Shown here: piece by piece, positions 50,147 to 58,096 of the stretch | Numbering within the stretch: position 1 is the first letter of the stretch | Layout: every line of letters starts with the position of its first letter | DNA from: Pseudomonas mandelii | GTDB lineage: Bacteria; Pseudomonadota; Gammaproteobacteria; Pseudomonadales; Pseudomonadaceae | Assembly: GCF_006438925.1 (NCBI RefSeq) | Contig: NZ_RCZA01000008.1 | Coordinates: forward strand, 249,126-313,125 | Reading direction: 5' to 3' | Length of the DNA stretch: 64,000 nucleotides | Made by a program: the position numbers and the translations under genes | Notes under the pieces: generated by a model | Database searches by the model: none | What the model was told of the DNA's origin: nothing | What the model saw: the letters and a program-made list of their open reading frames with translations, nothing else

Positions 50147-50929
50147 ATGAAAAAGGCGTCCCTCGTGGGCGCCTTTTTTGTGTCTGCGATTTGGCTTTCC
50201 GGTGCCCAGGCCTTCTGCCCGGCGCCGAGCGGGCTGACACCCGTTGTGGTGCAACGGGTGGTGGATGGTGACACGCTGCGCCTGAGCGATGGCCGTAGCG
50301 TGCGCATGATCGGTTTGAATACGCCGGAGCTGGGCAAGAAAGGTCGCTCCGACGAGCCGTTCGCGGTGGCGGCACGCCAGCGCCTGAAAGCGCTGGTGGC
50401 TGCAAGCGACGGACGGGTCGGTTTATTGCCTGGTAAAGAAAGCAAAGACCATTACGGTCGCACCTTGGCTCATGTCTACAGCGCCGATGGCGCCAACCTT
50501 GAAGCGCAGATGCTCGCTGAAGGACTCGGTTTCCAGGTAGCGGTCGCGCCGAATGTCGATCTGGTCGACTGCCAGCAAGCGGCGGAACACAGCGCCCGTC
50601 AGGCCGGACTCGGGTTGTGGCGTCAATCCCCTGTACTGAAAGCGGAGCAGATCAACACGTCCGGTTTCGCTGTGCTCAGCGGTCGTGTGAGCAAGGTTCA
50701 GCGCAATCGCGGCGGGGTTTGGATCGAGTTGCAGGATTCGGTTGTACTGCGCGTTGCACCCAATTTGCTGGGGCAGTTCGATGTGGCGAATCTCGAGCGG
50801 CTGAAGGGCAGGCAGATCGAAGCCCGTGGCTGGGTGCTGGACCGTTCGCGGCGCGGCGGCCTGAAAGAAGGACAGGCACGCTGGCTTTTGCCATTGACCG
50901 ACCCGGCGATGCTTCAGATGGCTCCGTGA
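50147..50929 (+). CDS. Secreted thermonuclease-family (SNase-like) protein
   Basis: 260-residue protein with a Sec signal peptide (MKKASLVGAFFVSAIWLSGAQA, cut before FCPAP) and a staphylococcal-nuclease domain: VQRVVDGDTLRLSDGRSVRMIGLNTPE (in part), ARQRLKALV, GRTLAHVYSADG, EGLGFQVAVAP. SNase catalytic Arg and Asp/Glu equivalents appear in VRMIGLNTPE and YGRTLAHV. A C-terminal region of about 95 residues (ISGRVSKVQRNRGG-like, here VLSGRVSKVQRNRGG) is OB-like. I chose ATG 50147 because it gives a clean signal peptide; ATG 50129 and TTG 50117 are also in frame. It overlaps the rpmE terminator. Confidence 0.85.
   Translation: MKKASLVGAFFVSAIWLSGAQAFCPAPSGLTPVVVQRVVDGDTLRLSDGRSVRMIGLNTPELGKKGRSDEPFAVAARQRLKALVAASDGRVGLLPGKESKDHYGRTLAHVYSADGANLEAQMLAEGLGFQVAVAPNVDLVDCQQAAEHSARQAGLGLWRQSPVLKAEQINTSGFAVLSGRVSKVQRNRGGVWIELQDSVVLRVAPNLLGQFDVANLERLKGRQIEARGWVLDRSRRGGLKEGQARWLLPLTDPAMLQMAP
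50150..50179 (+). terminator. Terminator-like hairpin after rpmE, inside the nuclease signal sequence
   Basis: AAAAAGGCGTCCC-TCGT-GGGCGCCTTTTTT: a GC-rich stem with one mismatch and a U-tract, 35 nt after rpmE. It coincides with the first codons of the nuclease ORF (Lys-Lys-Ala-Ser...). Confidence 0.75.
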
Positions 50930-51112
50930 TAAAAAACTGTAGACATTTTTTATGCTGATTGTGAACAGTCTATCCCTTGTGTTCCGCGGCTCTTGGTCCA
51001 AAGTCGTAGGGCCGGGCGCTTGACAGGGGTGACTGGTCAGTCTTGTGAGGACTTTGCGAGGCGAGTATCCTCGGCGGTCCGTCTGTCCAACAGTAAAAAG
51101 CGGAATGCCCCT

Positions 51113-52381
51113 ATGTCTGATCTGAAAACTGCCGCTCTCGAATATCACGCCCATCCCCGTCCAGGGAAGCTGAGTGTCGAGCTCACCAAGGCCACCGCTA
51201 CCGCCCGCGATCTGTCGCTGGCCTACAGCCCCGGCGTAGCCGAACCAGTACGCGAAATCGCCCGCGATCCTGAACTGGCCTACAAATACACCGGCAAAGG
51301 CAACCTGGTTGCAGTCATTTCTGATGGCACCGCAATTCTTGGCCTGGGTAATCTCGGCCCGTTGGCTTCCAAGCCAGTGATGGAAGGTAAAGGCGTGCTG
51401 TTCAAGCGCTTCGCCGGCATCGACGTTTTCGACATCGAAGTCGACTCCGAAAGCCCGCAAGCCTTCATCGACACCGTCAAGCGCATCTCCATCACCTTTG
51501 GTGGCATCAACCTGGAAGACATCAAGGCACCTGAGTGCTTTGAGATCGAACGCGCTCTGATCGAGCAGTGCGACATTCCGGTATTCCACGATGACCAGCA
51601 CGGCACCGCGATCGTTACTGCGGCCGGCATGATCAACGCCCTGGAAATCGCTGGCAAAACCCTCGCCGACGCCAAGATCGTCTGCCTGGGCGCCGGTGCT
51701 GCCGCCATCTCCTGCATGAAATTGCTGGTGAGCATGGGTGCCAACATCGAAAACATCTTCATGGTTGACCGTACCGGCGTGATCCACTCCGGCCGTGACG
51801 ACCTGAACCAGTACAAGGCTGTTTTCGCTCACGCGACTGAAAAACGCACGCTGGCCGACGCCCTGAAAGGCGCGGACGTGTTCGTTGGCCTGTCCGGCCC
51901 GAACCTGCTGAGCGCTGAAGGCCTGAAATCCATGGCGGCCACCCCGATCGTGTTCGCGTGCTCCAACCCTGATCCGGAAATCGCCCCGGAGCTGGCTCAC
52001 GCCACCCGTGACGACGTGATCATGGCCACCGGCCGTTCGGACTACCCGAACCAGGTCAACAACGTGCTGGGCTTCCCGTTCATCTTCCGCGGTGCCCTGG
52101 ACGTTCGCGCCAAGCGCATCAACGAAGAAATGAAAGTGGCTGCGGCCAACGCCCTGCGTGAACTGGCCAAGCTGCCGGTTCCTCAGGAAGTGTGCGACGC
52201 CTACGGCGGCATCAAACTGGAATTCGGTCGTGAGTACATCATTCCGAAGCCAATGGATGCCCGTCTGATCACCGTGATCTCCGATGCCGTGGCCAAGGCT
52301 GCGATCGAGACCGGCGTAGCGACCCTGCCGTATCCGAAGAACTACCCGCTGAAAAGCGTGGATGACGTGTTCAACGGCTAA
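51113..52381 (+). CDS. Malic enzyme (short form)
   Basis: 422-residue malate dehydrogenase (oxaloacetate-decarboxylating). The start is ATG 51113 (MSDLKTAALEYHAHPRPGKLS). The catalytic Tyr/Lys segment is LAYSPGVAEPV and FHDDQHGTAIVTAAGMINAL carries metal ligands (read as FHDDQHGTAIVTAA). The Rossmann loop is VCLGAGAAAISCMKLL. It lacks the C-terminal phosphotransacetylase-like domain of the long MaeB type. It converts malate to pyruvate, making NADPH or NADH; the cofactor is not certain from sequence, and the name maeB is often used. Confidence 0.93.
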   Translation: MSDLKTAALEYHAHPRPGKLSVELTKATATARDLSLAYSPGVAEPVREIARDPELAYKYTGKGNLVAVISDGTAILGLGNLGPLASKPVMEGKGVLFKRFAGIDVFDIEVDSESPQAFIDTVKRISITFGGINLEDIKAPECFEIERALIEQCDIPVFHDDQHGTAIVTAAGMINALEIAGKTLADAKIVCLGAGAAAISCMKLLVSMGANIENIFMVDRTGVIHSGRDDLNQYKAVFAHATEKRTLADALKGADVFVGLSGPNLLSAEGLKSMAATPIVFACSNPDPEIAPELAHATRDDVIMATGRSDYPNQVNNVLGFPFIFRGALDVRAKRINEEMKVAAANALRELAKLPVPQEVCDAYGGIKLEFGREYIIPKPMDARLITVISDAVAKAAIETGVATLPYPKNYPLKSVDDVFNG

Positions 52382-52401
52382 GTCGTTGTAGCGCTTCAAC
52401 A

Positions 52402-52438
52402 CAAAGCCCTGGCTCTTGCGAGTCGGGGTTTTTTTTTG
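52402..52438 (+). terminator. Probable terminator of the malic enzyme gene
   Basis: AAAGCCCTGGCTC-TTGC-GAGTCGGGGTTTTTTTTT: an imperfect GC-rich stem with a nine-T run, about 20 nt after the stop. Confidence 0.8.
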
Positions 52439-52458
52439 CCTGCAGGTTTGTGGGTGAC

Positions 52459-52573
52459 TGTGATGGCCTCTTCGCGAGCAGGCTCGCTCCCACATTTGAC
52501 CGATGTGTACATGAATCCCGAGTACACCCAAATTCACTGTGGGAGCGAGCCTGCTCGCGAAGAGGCCGTCACA
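52459..52573. repeat. REP pair with extended arms
   Basis: TGTGATGGCCTCTTCGCGAGCA... and ...TGCTCGCGAAGAGGCCGTCACA: the usual REP arms are lengthened by TGTGA(T/C)GGCCTC on both outer sides, giving arms of about 37 nt. Between the convergent malic enzyme and ponA genes. Confidence 0.92.
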
Positions 52574-52596
52574 GGCGGTGTAGAAATTGCAGATAC

Positions 52597-52635
52597 AAAA
52601 AAGCCCCGCTCTTCTTTCGAAGGCGGGGCTTTTTG
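52597..52635 (-). terminator. Bidirectional terminator after ponA
   Basis: AAAAAAGCCCCGC, 13-nt loop, GCGGGGCTTTTTG: a perfect 12-bp stem with A and T runs, just past the ponA stop; it can stop both strands. Confidence 0.92.
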
Positions 52636-52648
52636 CAGCTTCAGGCGA

Positions 52649-55093
52649 TCAGAACAAATCGATCGGCGCCGCTTCATCCGCAGGCAGTGGGCTACCCGGC
52701 GCAGTGCCGTTGCCCAGCTCGTTCGCCGACGGTGGCGTGTCTTCGGCCTTGAACAGCTCGAAGTAAGCGCCTGGCGTGCCTGGGGTGGCTGCACGGCCGC
52801 TGACCGGGTCGACTCGCAGGCTGAGGATGCCTTCTGGCTCTGGCTGCGTATGGGGCGGCAGGCCTTTGAGTGCGGCGCCCATGTAGTTCATCCATATCGG
52901 CAGGGCGACGGTACCGCCGAACTCCTTGCGACCCAGGCTTTCAGGCTGGTCGAAACCGGTCCAGACAGTGGTCACATAATCGGCGTTGTACCCAGAGAAC
53001 CAGGCGTCCTTGGACTCGTTGGTGGTACCGGTCTTGCCCGCAATGTCGCTGCGGCCCAAGGCCAGGGCGCGGCGGCCGGTGCCGAGTTTGATCACGTCCT
53101 CGAGCATGCTGTTGAGGATGAAAGTGGTGCGACCATCGACGATGCGCTCGGCCACGGCCGGCGTTTGTGGCGCTGGCTGGGCAGTCAGCGCTTCGCCCGG
53201 GGTTGCGTTGACGGTGAAGGCGTTGGCCGCGGCAGGGGCGGCGATGCCGTCGGTGGCGACGTTGCCTTTCGGGACGCTCGGCGGGTTGGCGACGAACAGC
53301 GTGTCGCCATTGCGGCTTTCGATCTTGTCGATGATGTAGGGGCTGATCTTGTAGCCTCCGTTGGCGAAGGTGCTCCAGCCGGTGGCGATTTCCATTGGTG
53401 TCAGCGTCGCGGTACCCAGGGCCAGGGACAGGTTGCGTGGCAGGTCCTGCTTGTTGAAGCCGAACTTGCTGATGTAGTCGATGGTGCGGTCGACGCCCAG
53501 CGCTTGCAGCAAGCGGATCGACACCAGGTTGCGCGACTTGTAGAGCGCCTCACGCATACGGATCGGGCCGAGGAACGTGTTGGTGTCGTTCTTTGGACGC
53601 CAGACCTTGTCCAGATACTCATCGACGAACACGATCGGTGCGTCGTTCACCAGGCTGGCGGCGGTGTAGCCGTTATCCAGCGCGGCACTGTAGACGAACG
53701 GCTTGAAGCTCGAACCCGGCTGGCGCTTGGCCTGCATGGCGCGGTTGTAGTTGCTCTGTTCAAAGGCGAAGCCGCCGACCAGGGAGCGAATGGCGCCGTT
53801 CTGCGGATCGAGGGAAACCAGTGCGCCTTGAGCCTGGGGGATCTGGCTGAATTTCAGCGAGTTGTCCGGCTGGCGTTGCACACGAATCAGGTCGCCGACC
53901 TGGGCGACGTCCGAAGGCTGCTTCGGATTGGCGCCCATGCTGTTGGTGTTGAGGAATGGGCGCGCCCATTTCATGCTATCCCAGCCGACGTGTTCGTCAC
54001 CGGTACGGGTCATCACTTGCAGGCCCGTTTTGTCGACCTGGGTGACGATGGCGGGTTCAAGGCTGCTGATGGTGCGCTGCTTGGTCAGCTCGGTTGTCCA
54101 GGCCTCGCGAGTCTTGCCCGGCAGGCGCGACTCCGGGCCGCGATAACCATGACGCTGGTCGTAGGTCATCAAGCCTTCGTGGACCGCGGTGTTGGCCATT
54201 TCCTGCAGGTTGCTCGGCACCGTGGTGGTGACGCGGAAACCTTCGGTATAAGCGTCGCTGCCATAACGGCCGACCATTTCGGCGCGGGCCATTTCAGCGA
54301 TGTACGGTGCATTCACTTCCGGGGTCGGCACGTGATAGCTGGCGTTCAGCGGCTCGTTGATCGCGGTGGTGTAGTCGGCTTCGGTGATTTTGCCGAGCTT
54401 GTACATGCGCCCAAGGATCCAGTCGCGGCGTTCCTTGCTGCGGGCCGGGTTGGCCAGCGGGTTGAAGCGCGAAGGGGCTTTTGGCAGACCGGCGATCATC
54501 GCCATCTGCGCCAGGCTGACATCACGAATCGACTTGCCGTAGTAAACCTGCGCGGCGGCCTCGATGCCGTAGGCGCGGTTACCCAGATAGATCTTGTTGA
54601 CGTATAACTCAAGAATCTCGTCCTTGGTCAGCTGCCGTTCAATCTGCAGGGCCAGGAGGATTTCGGTGGTTTTGCGCGAGAAGCTACGTTCGCTGGTCAG
54701 GAAGAAGTTCTTGGCTACCTGCATGGTGATGGTGCTGCCGCCGGACTGAATGTGTCCGCTTTTCACCAACTGGGTGGCCGCGCGCATCAGGCTGCTGGGG
54801 TCGACACCGTAGTGATTGGCGAAGTTGTCGTCTTCAGCACTTAGTAACGCATTAATGAAATTGGGCGGAATATCGGCGAACCGGATCGGTGTGCGGCGCA
54901 TTTCGCCAAATTCTGCGATCAGCTTGTTGTCGCTGCTATAGACCCGCAAAGGAATCTGCAACTGGATGCTTCTCAGAGCCTCCACGGATGGCAAACCCGG
55001 ACTAAGGTAGAGAAAGGCGCCGCTAAGACCGAGGAGCAGTCCGCAGAAAACGGCGACGATGGACCAACCGAAAAATTTCAGCAGACGAATCAA
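52649..55093 (-). CDS. ponA: Penicillin-binding protein 1A
   Basis: 814-residue bifunctional class A PBP making septal and lateral peptidoglycan. The start is TTG 55093 (MIRLLKFFGWSIVAVFCGLLL); no in-frame ATG gives the family N-terminus. One membrane anchor (about residues 8-30), a GT51 transglycosylase domain (LLSAEDDNFANHYGVD and GGSTITMQVAKNFFL, quoted in part), and a transpeptidase with PGSSFKPFVYSAALDNG (active Ser-x-x-Lys), SRN-like motif YKSRNLVSIRL, and KTGTTNESKDAWF. The C-terminus is Pro/Ala-rich. It is divergent from pilM, as in other pseudomonads. Confidence 0.97.
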   Translation of the reverse strand: MIRLLKFFGWSIVAVFCGLLLGLSGAFLYLSPGLPSVEALRSIQLQIPLRVYSSDNKLIAEFGEMRRTPIRFADIPPNFINALLSAEDDNFANHYGVDPSSLMRAATQLVKSGHIQSGGSTITMQVAKNFFLTSERSFSRKTTEILLALQIERQLTKDEILELYVNKIYLGNRAYGIEAAAQVYYGKSIRDVSLAQMAMIAGLPKAPSRFNPLANPARSKERRDWILGRMYKLGKITEADYTTAINEPLNASYHVPTPEVNAPYIAEMARAEMVGRYGSDAYTEGFRVTTTVPSNLQEMANTAVHEGLMTYDQRHGYRGPESRLPGKTREAWTTELTKQRTISSLEPAIVTQVDKTGLQVMTRTGDEHVGWDSMKWARPFLNTNSMGANPKQPSDVAQVGDLIRVQRQPDNSLKFSQIPQAQGALVSLDPQNGAIRSLVGGFAFEQSNYNRAMQAKRQPGSSFKPFVYSAALDNGYTAASLVNDAPIVFVDEYLDKVWRPKNDTNTFLGPIRMREALYKSRNLVSIRLLQALGVDRTIDYISKFGFNKQDLPRNLSLALGTATLTPMEIATGWSTFANGGYKISPYIIDKIESRNGDTLFVANPPSVPKGNVATDGIAAPAAANAFTVNATPGEALTAQPAPQTPAVAERIVDGRTTFILNSMLEDVIKLGTGRRALALGRSDIAGKTGTTNESKDAWFSGYNADYVTTVWTGFDQPESLGRKEFGGTVALPIWMNYMGAALKGLPPHTQPEPEGILSLRVDPVSGRAATPGTPGAYFELFKAEDTPPSANELGNGTAPGSPLPADEAAPIDLF

Positions 55094-55194
55094 GGCTTTT
55101 GGACATCCAGGGCAAAGAATGAATTTGGCATCAGGGTTCAGATAAACAGGGAACGACCCGCGCTTGAAGTAAAAACCGGAAAAAAACGCTGGGC

Positions 55195-55200
55195 ATTATA
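55195..55200 (-). promoter_or_regulatory. Possible -10 box of the ponA promoter
   Basis: On the minus strand this reads TATAAT, about 100 nt upstream of the ponA start. No convincing -35 lies 16-18 nt further upstream, so this is only a candidate. Confidence 0.3.
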
Positions 55201-55308
55201 AGCATTTTTCCGGCGAGGGCGTCATTTGCGCTGCTGTCAAGACGGGTGGTTTGAACGCAACGGCTATTACAGAGTCCGTAAGACACGGATAGTCATAGGG
55301 AATTGGTA

Positions 55309-56373
55309 GTGCTAGGACTCTTCAATAAAAAGGCCAATACGCTTCTGGGGATCGACATCAGCTCCACGTCGGTCAAGCTTCTGGAGCTAAGCCGCCAGGG
55401 CGACCGTTATCGGGTCGAGGCCTATGCGGTGGAACCTTTGCCCACCAACGCGGTGGTCGAGAAAAATATCGCCGAGCTCGAAGGCGTAGGGCAGGCACTC
55501 GCGCGCGTGCTCCTCAAGGCCAGGACCAACCTCAAGAACGTCGCCGTGGCCGTGGCCGGTTCGGCGGTGATTACCAAGACCATCGAGATGGACGCCGGTC
55601 TTTCCGACGATGAAATGGAAAACCAGCTGAAGATTGAAGCCGATCAATACATCCCTTATCCATTGGACGAAGTGGCCATCGATTTTGAGGTCCAGGGCGT
55701 TTCTGCGCGCAACCCCGAGCGAGTCAATGTGCTGCTGGCGGCTTGTCGCAAGGAAAACGTCGAGGTCCGGGAAGCGGCCCTGGCCCTGGCCGGCCTGACA
55801 GCACGCGTGGTCGACGTCGAGGCCTATGCGCTGGAGCGTTCCTACGGATTGCTGGCGAGCCAACTGGCTGCTTCTCAGGAGCGTCTGACGGTAGCGGTGG
55901 TCGATATCGGCGCCACCATGACCACTCTGAGCGTGCTTCACCAGGGGCGGATCATCTACACCCGCGAGCAATTGTTCGGCGGTCGTCAACTGACGGAGGA
56001 AATCCAGCGACGTTATGGCCTGACCGTTGAGCAGGCGGGGCTGGCGAAGAAACAGGGTGGTTTGCCGGACGATTACGTCAGTGAGGTGTTGCAGCCGTTT
56101 CGCGATGCCCTGGTGCAGCAGGTGTCGCGTTCGTTGCAGTTTTTCTTCGCCTCCGGTCAGTACAACTCGGTTGATCACATTCTGTTGGCCGGCGGTACCG
56201 CATCGGTCCCGGGGCTGGACCGGTTGATCGAGCAACGATTGGGTACGCCGACGCAGGTGGCCAACCCATTCTCCGACATGGCCCTGAGCAGCAAGGTCAA
56301 CGCCGGTGCCCTGGCCAGCGATGCGCCGGCACTGATGATCGCCTGCGGGCTGGCCCTCAGGAGTTTCGACTGA
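55309..56373 (+). CDS. pilM: Type IV pilus assembly protein PilM
   Basis: 354-residue cytoplasmic actin/FtsA-like ATPase of the type IV pilus alignment complex. The start is GTG 55309 (MLGLFNKKANTLLGIDISST) with TAGGGA upstream; this is the typical PilM N-terminus and a TTG two codons earlier is less likely. Nucleotide-binding motifs are GIDISSTSVKLLEL, VVDIGATMTTLSVL and HILLAGGTASVPGL. It binds the PilN N-terminal tail and links PilNO in the inner membrane to cytoplasmic motor parts. Confidence 0.97.
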   Translation: MLGLFNKKANTLLGIDISSTSVKLLELSRQGDRYRVEAYAVEPLPTNAVVEKNIAELEGVGQALARVLLKARTNLKNVAVAVAGSAVITKTIEMDAGLSDDEMENQLKIEADQYIPYPLDEVAIDFEVQGVSARNPERVNVLLAACRKENVEVREAALALAGLTARVVDVEAYALERSYGLLASQLAASQERLTVAVVDIGATMTTLSVLHQGRIIYTREQLFGGRQLTEEIQRRYGLTVEQAGLAKKQGGLPDDYVSEVLQPFRDALVQQVSRSLQFFFASGQYNSVDHILLAGGTASVPGLDRLIEQRLGTPTQVANPFSDMALSSKVNAGALASDAPALMIACGLALRSFD

Positions 56374-56939
56374 TGGCACGGATCAATCTTTTACCCTGGC
56401 GCGAAGAGCGGCGTGAAGCGCGCCGCAAACGCTTTTTGCTGGCGCTGGTCGCTGTGATGGTGGGGACCGTGGGCGCGGTGCTGATCGCGAACCAGGTCAT
56501 CAGTGGCGCTATCGATCGGCAAGTGGCTCGTAACGATTACATCGGCAAACAGATTGCCGTGGTCGACGAGCGGATCAAACAGATCAGCGATTTGAAGGCT
56601 CGTCGCCAGCAACTGGTCGAGCGCATGCGCATCATTCAGGACCTGCAAGGCAACCGGCCGATCAGCGGGCGTATTTTCGATCAACTGGCGCGGACGCTGC
56701 CTGACGGCGTGTATTTCACTGAGGTGAAAATGGCCGGCAAGTCCTTGTCCATCACTGGAGCGGCGGAGTCCAACAATCGTGTGTCAGACCTGATGCGCAA
56801 TCTGGATGCGTCCGACTGGTTTGATGCGCCCAGCCTCACGGAAGTCAAAGCGACGACCGCCGGTCAGCTGGATCAGACCAACGTCTTTCAGCTGACCGTT
56901 CGTCAGACTCAGCCCGCCGCTGCGGAGGGCGGCAAATGA
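56373..56939 (+). CDS. pilN: Type IV pilus assembly protein PilN
   Basis: 188-residue bitopic inner-membrane protein. The cytoplasmic start MARINLLPWREERREARRKR contains the invariant INLLPWRE motif that fits into PilM. A membrane helix (FLLALVAVMVGTVGAVLIA), coiled coil and a periplasmic ferredoxin-like fold follow. The start overlaps the pilM stop by one base, and it overlaps pilO by four bases, so translation is coupled. Confidence 0.97.
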   Translation: MARINLLPWREERREARRKRFLLALVAVMVGTVGAVLIANQVISGAIDRQVARNDYIGKQIAVVDERIKQISDLKARRQQLVERMRIIQDLQGNRPISGRIFDQLARTLPDGVYFTEVKMAGKSLSITGAAESNNRVSDLMRNLDASDWFDAPSLTEVKATTAGQLDQTNVFQLTVRQTQPAAAEGGK

Positions 56940-57559
56940 GGCTGTCTGACTGGTTCGAAGGCCTGCGCAAGATCGACATCAATGACCTGGACACCAATAA
57001 CATGGGCTCCTGGCCGCCAGCCATCAAGGCGCTGGCGGGTATCCTGCTCATGATTCTGGTGCTTTCACTGGGCTACAGTTTTTCCCTCAGCGACCTTCAG
57101 AGCCATCTCGAACTCAAGCGCGAGGAAGAGTCGACCCTCAAGGAGCAATTCGCCGACAAAGCCCGCATGGCGGCGAATCTGGAGCTGTATACGCAGCAGA
57201 TGAAGGAAATGGAGAACTCCTTTGGCGTGCTGCTGCGGCAATTGCCCAGTGACACCGAAGTGCCCGGTCTGCTGGAGGACATCACTCGCACCGGCCTGGG
57301 CAGTGGCCTGGAGTTCGAAGAGATCAAACTGCTGCCGGAGAACACGCAGCAGTTCTACATCGAGCTGCCGATCCAGATCACCGTCACCGGTGCCTATCAT
57401 GACCTGGCCGCCTTCGTCAGCGGCGTGGCCGGACTGCCCCGGATTGTCACCCTGCATGACTTCGACCTTGCGCCGGCCAACCCGGAAGGTGGCCCGAAGT
57501 TGCGCATGAGCATCCTTGCCAAGACCTACCGCTACAACGACAAGGGGCTGCAAAAATGA
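56936..57559 (+). CDS. pilO: Type IV pilus assembly protein PilO
   Basis: 207-residue bitopic inner-membrane protein that pairs with PilN. A cytoplasmic N-terminus (MRLSDWFEGLRKIDINDLDT) precedes a membrane helix (KALAGILLMILVLSLGYSF), a coiled coil (about residues 65-105) and a periplasmic domain with LPSDTEVPGLLEDITRTGLG. It overlaps pilN and pilP by four bases each. Confidence 0.97.
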   Translation: MRLSDWFEGLRKIDINDLDTNNMGSWPPAIKALAGILLMILVLSLGYSFSLSDLQSHLELKREEESTLKEQFADKARMAANLELYTQQMKEMENSFGVLLRQLPSDTEVPGLLEDITRTGLGSGLEFEEIKLLPENTQQFYIELPIQITVTGAYHDLAAFVSGVAGLPRIVTLHDFDLAPANPEGGPKLRMSILAKTYRYNDKGLQK

Positions 57560-58083
57560 GCCCGATCCGTTGCTTTTCGATGGTTGTGTTGGTCGCCAGC
57601 CTGGCTGGTTGCGGCAGCGACAATGACTTCAGCGACCTGGATGCATACATGAACGAAATGCGTTTGCGTGCGCCCGGCAAGATTGAACCAACGCCGACAT
57701 TTCGGTCTTACCCAACATTCACCTACAGTGCCGCCAACCTGCGAAGCCCGTTTTCCCGACAGATCAGAGTCGATCTGGCCGGCCAGAAACACGGCTCGCG
57801 CAACGTCAAACCTGACCCGAATCGGGTCAAGCAGTACCTCGAAGGTTTCAACATCGAGCAGTTTGAAATGGTCGGAACGATCGCCAATGCGACCGGCTCC
57901 TTTGCGCTGTTGCGCGGGGCGGGCGGGGTGCATCGGTTGAAAGTCGGCGATTACCTGGGGCGTAACGATGGGCGGATCGTCGCCATCAGTGGCTCGCAGG
58001 TCGATGTGGTCGAAATCGTTCCTGACGGCGAAGGCGCCTGGCTGGAGCGGCCGCGGACCATCCCTTTGAAAGAGCACTCATAG
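57556..58083 (+). CDS. pilP: Type IV pilus lipoprotein PilP
   Basis: 175-residue lipoprotein. The lipobox LVASLAGCG gives lipidation at Cys18 after a short signal sequence (MSPIRCFSMVVLV). The N-terminal mature part is extended and binds PilNO; the C-terminal beta-domain (VGTIANATGSFALLRGAGGV, GDYLGRNDGRIVAISG) contacts the secretin PilQ. Its start overlaps pilO, and pilQ begins 13 nt after its stop. Confidence 0.96.
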   Translation: MSPIRCFSMVVLVASLAGCGSDNDFSDLDAYMNEMRLRAPGKIEPTPTFRSYPTFTYSAANLRSPFSRQIRVDLAGQKHGSRNVKPDPNRVKQYLEGFNIEQFEMVGTIANATGSFALLRGAGGVHRLKVGDYLGRNDGRIVAISGSQVDVVEIVPDGEGAWLERPRTIPLKEHS

Positions 58084-58096
58084 TGGAACTCGAATA

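Noticed and set aside
52436..54607. 723-codon open frame opposite ponA
   Set aside because: Antisense shadow of ponA that also runs through a REP pair and a terminator.
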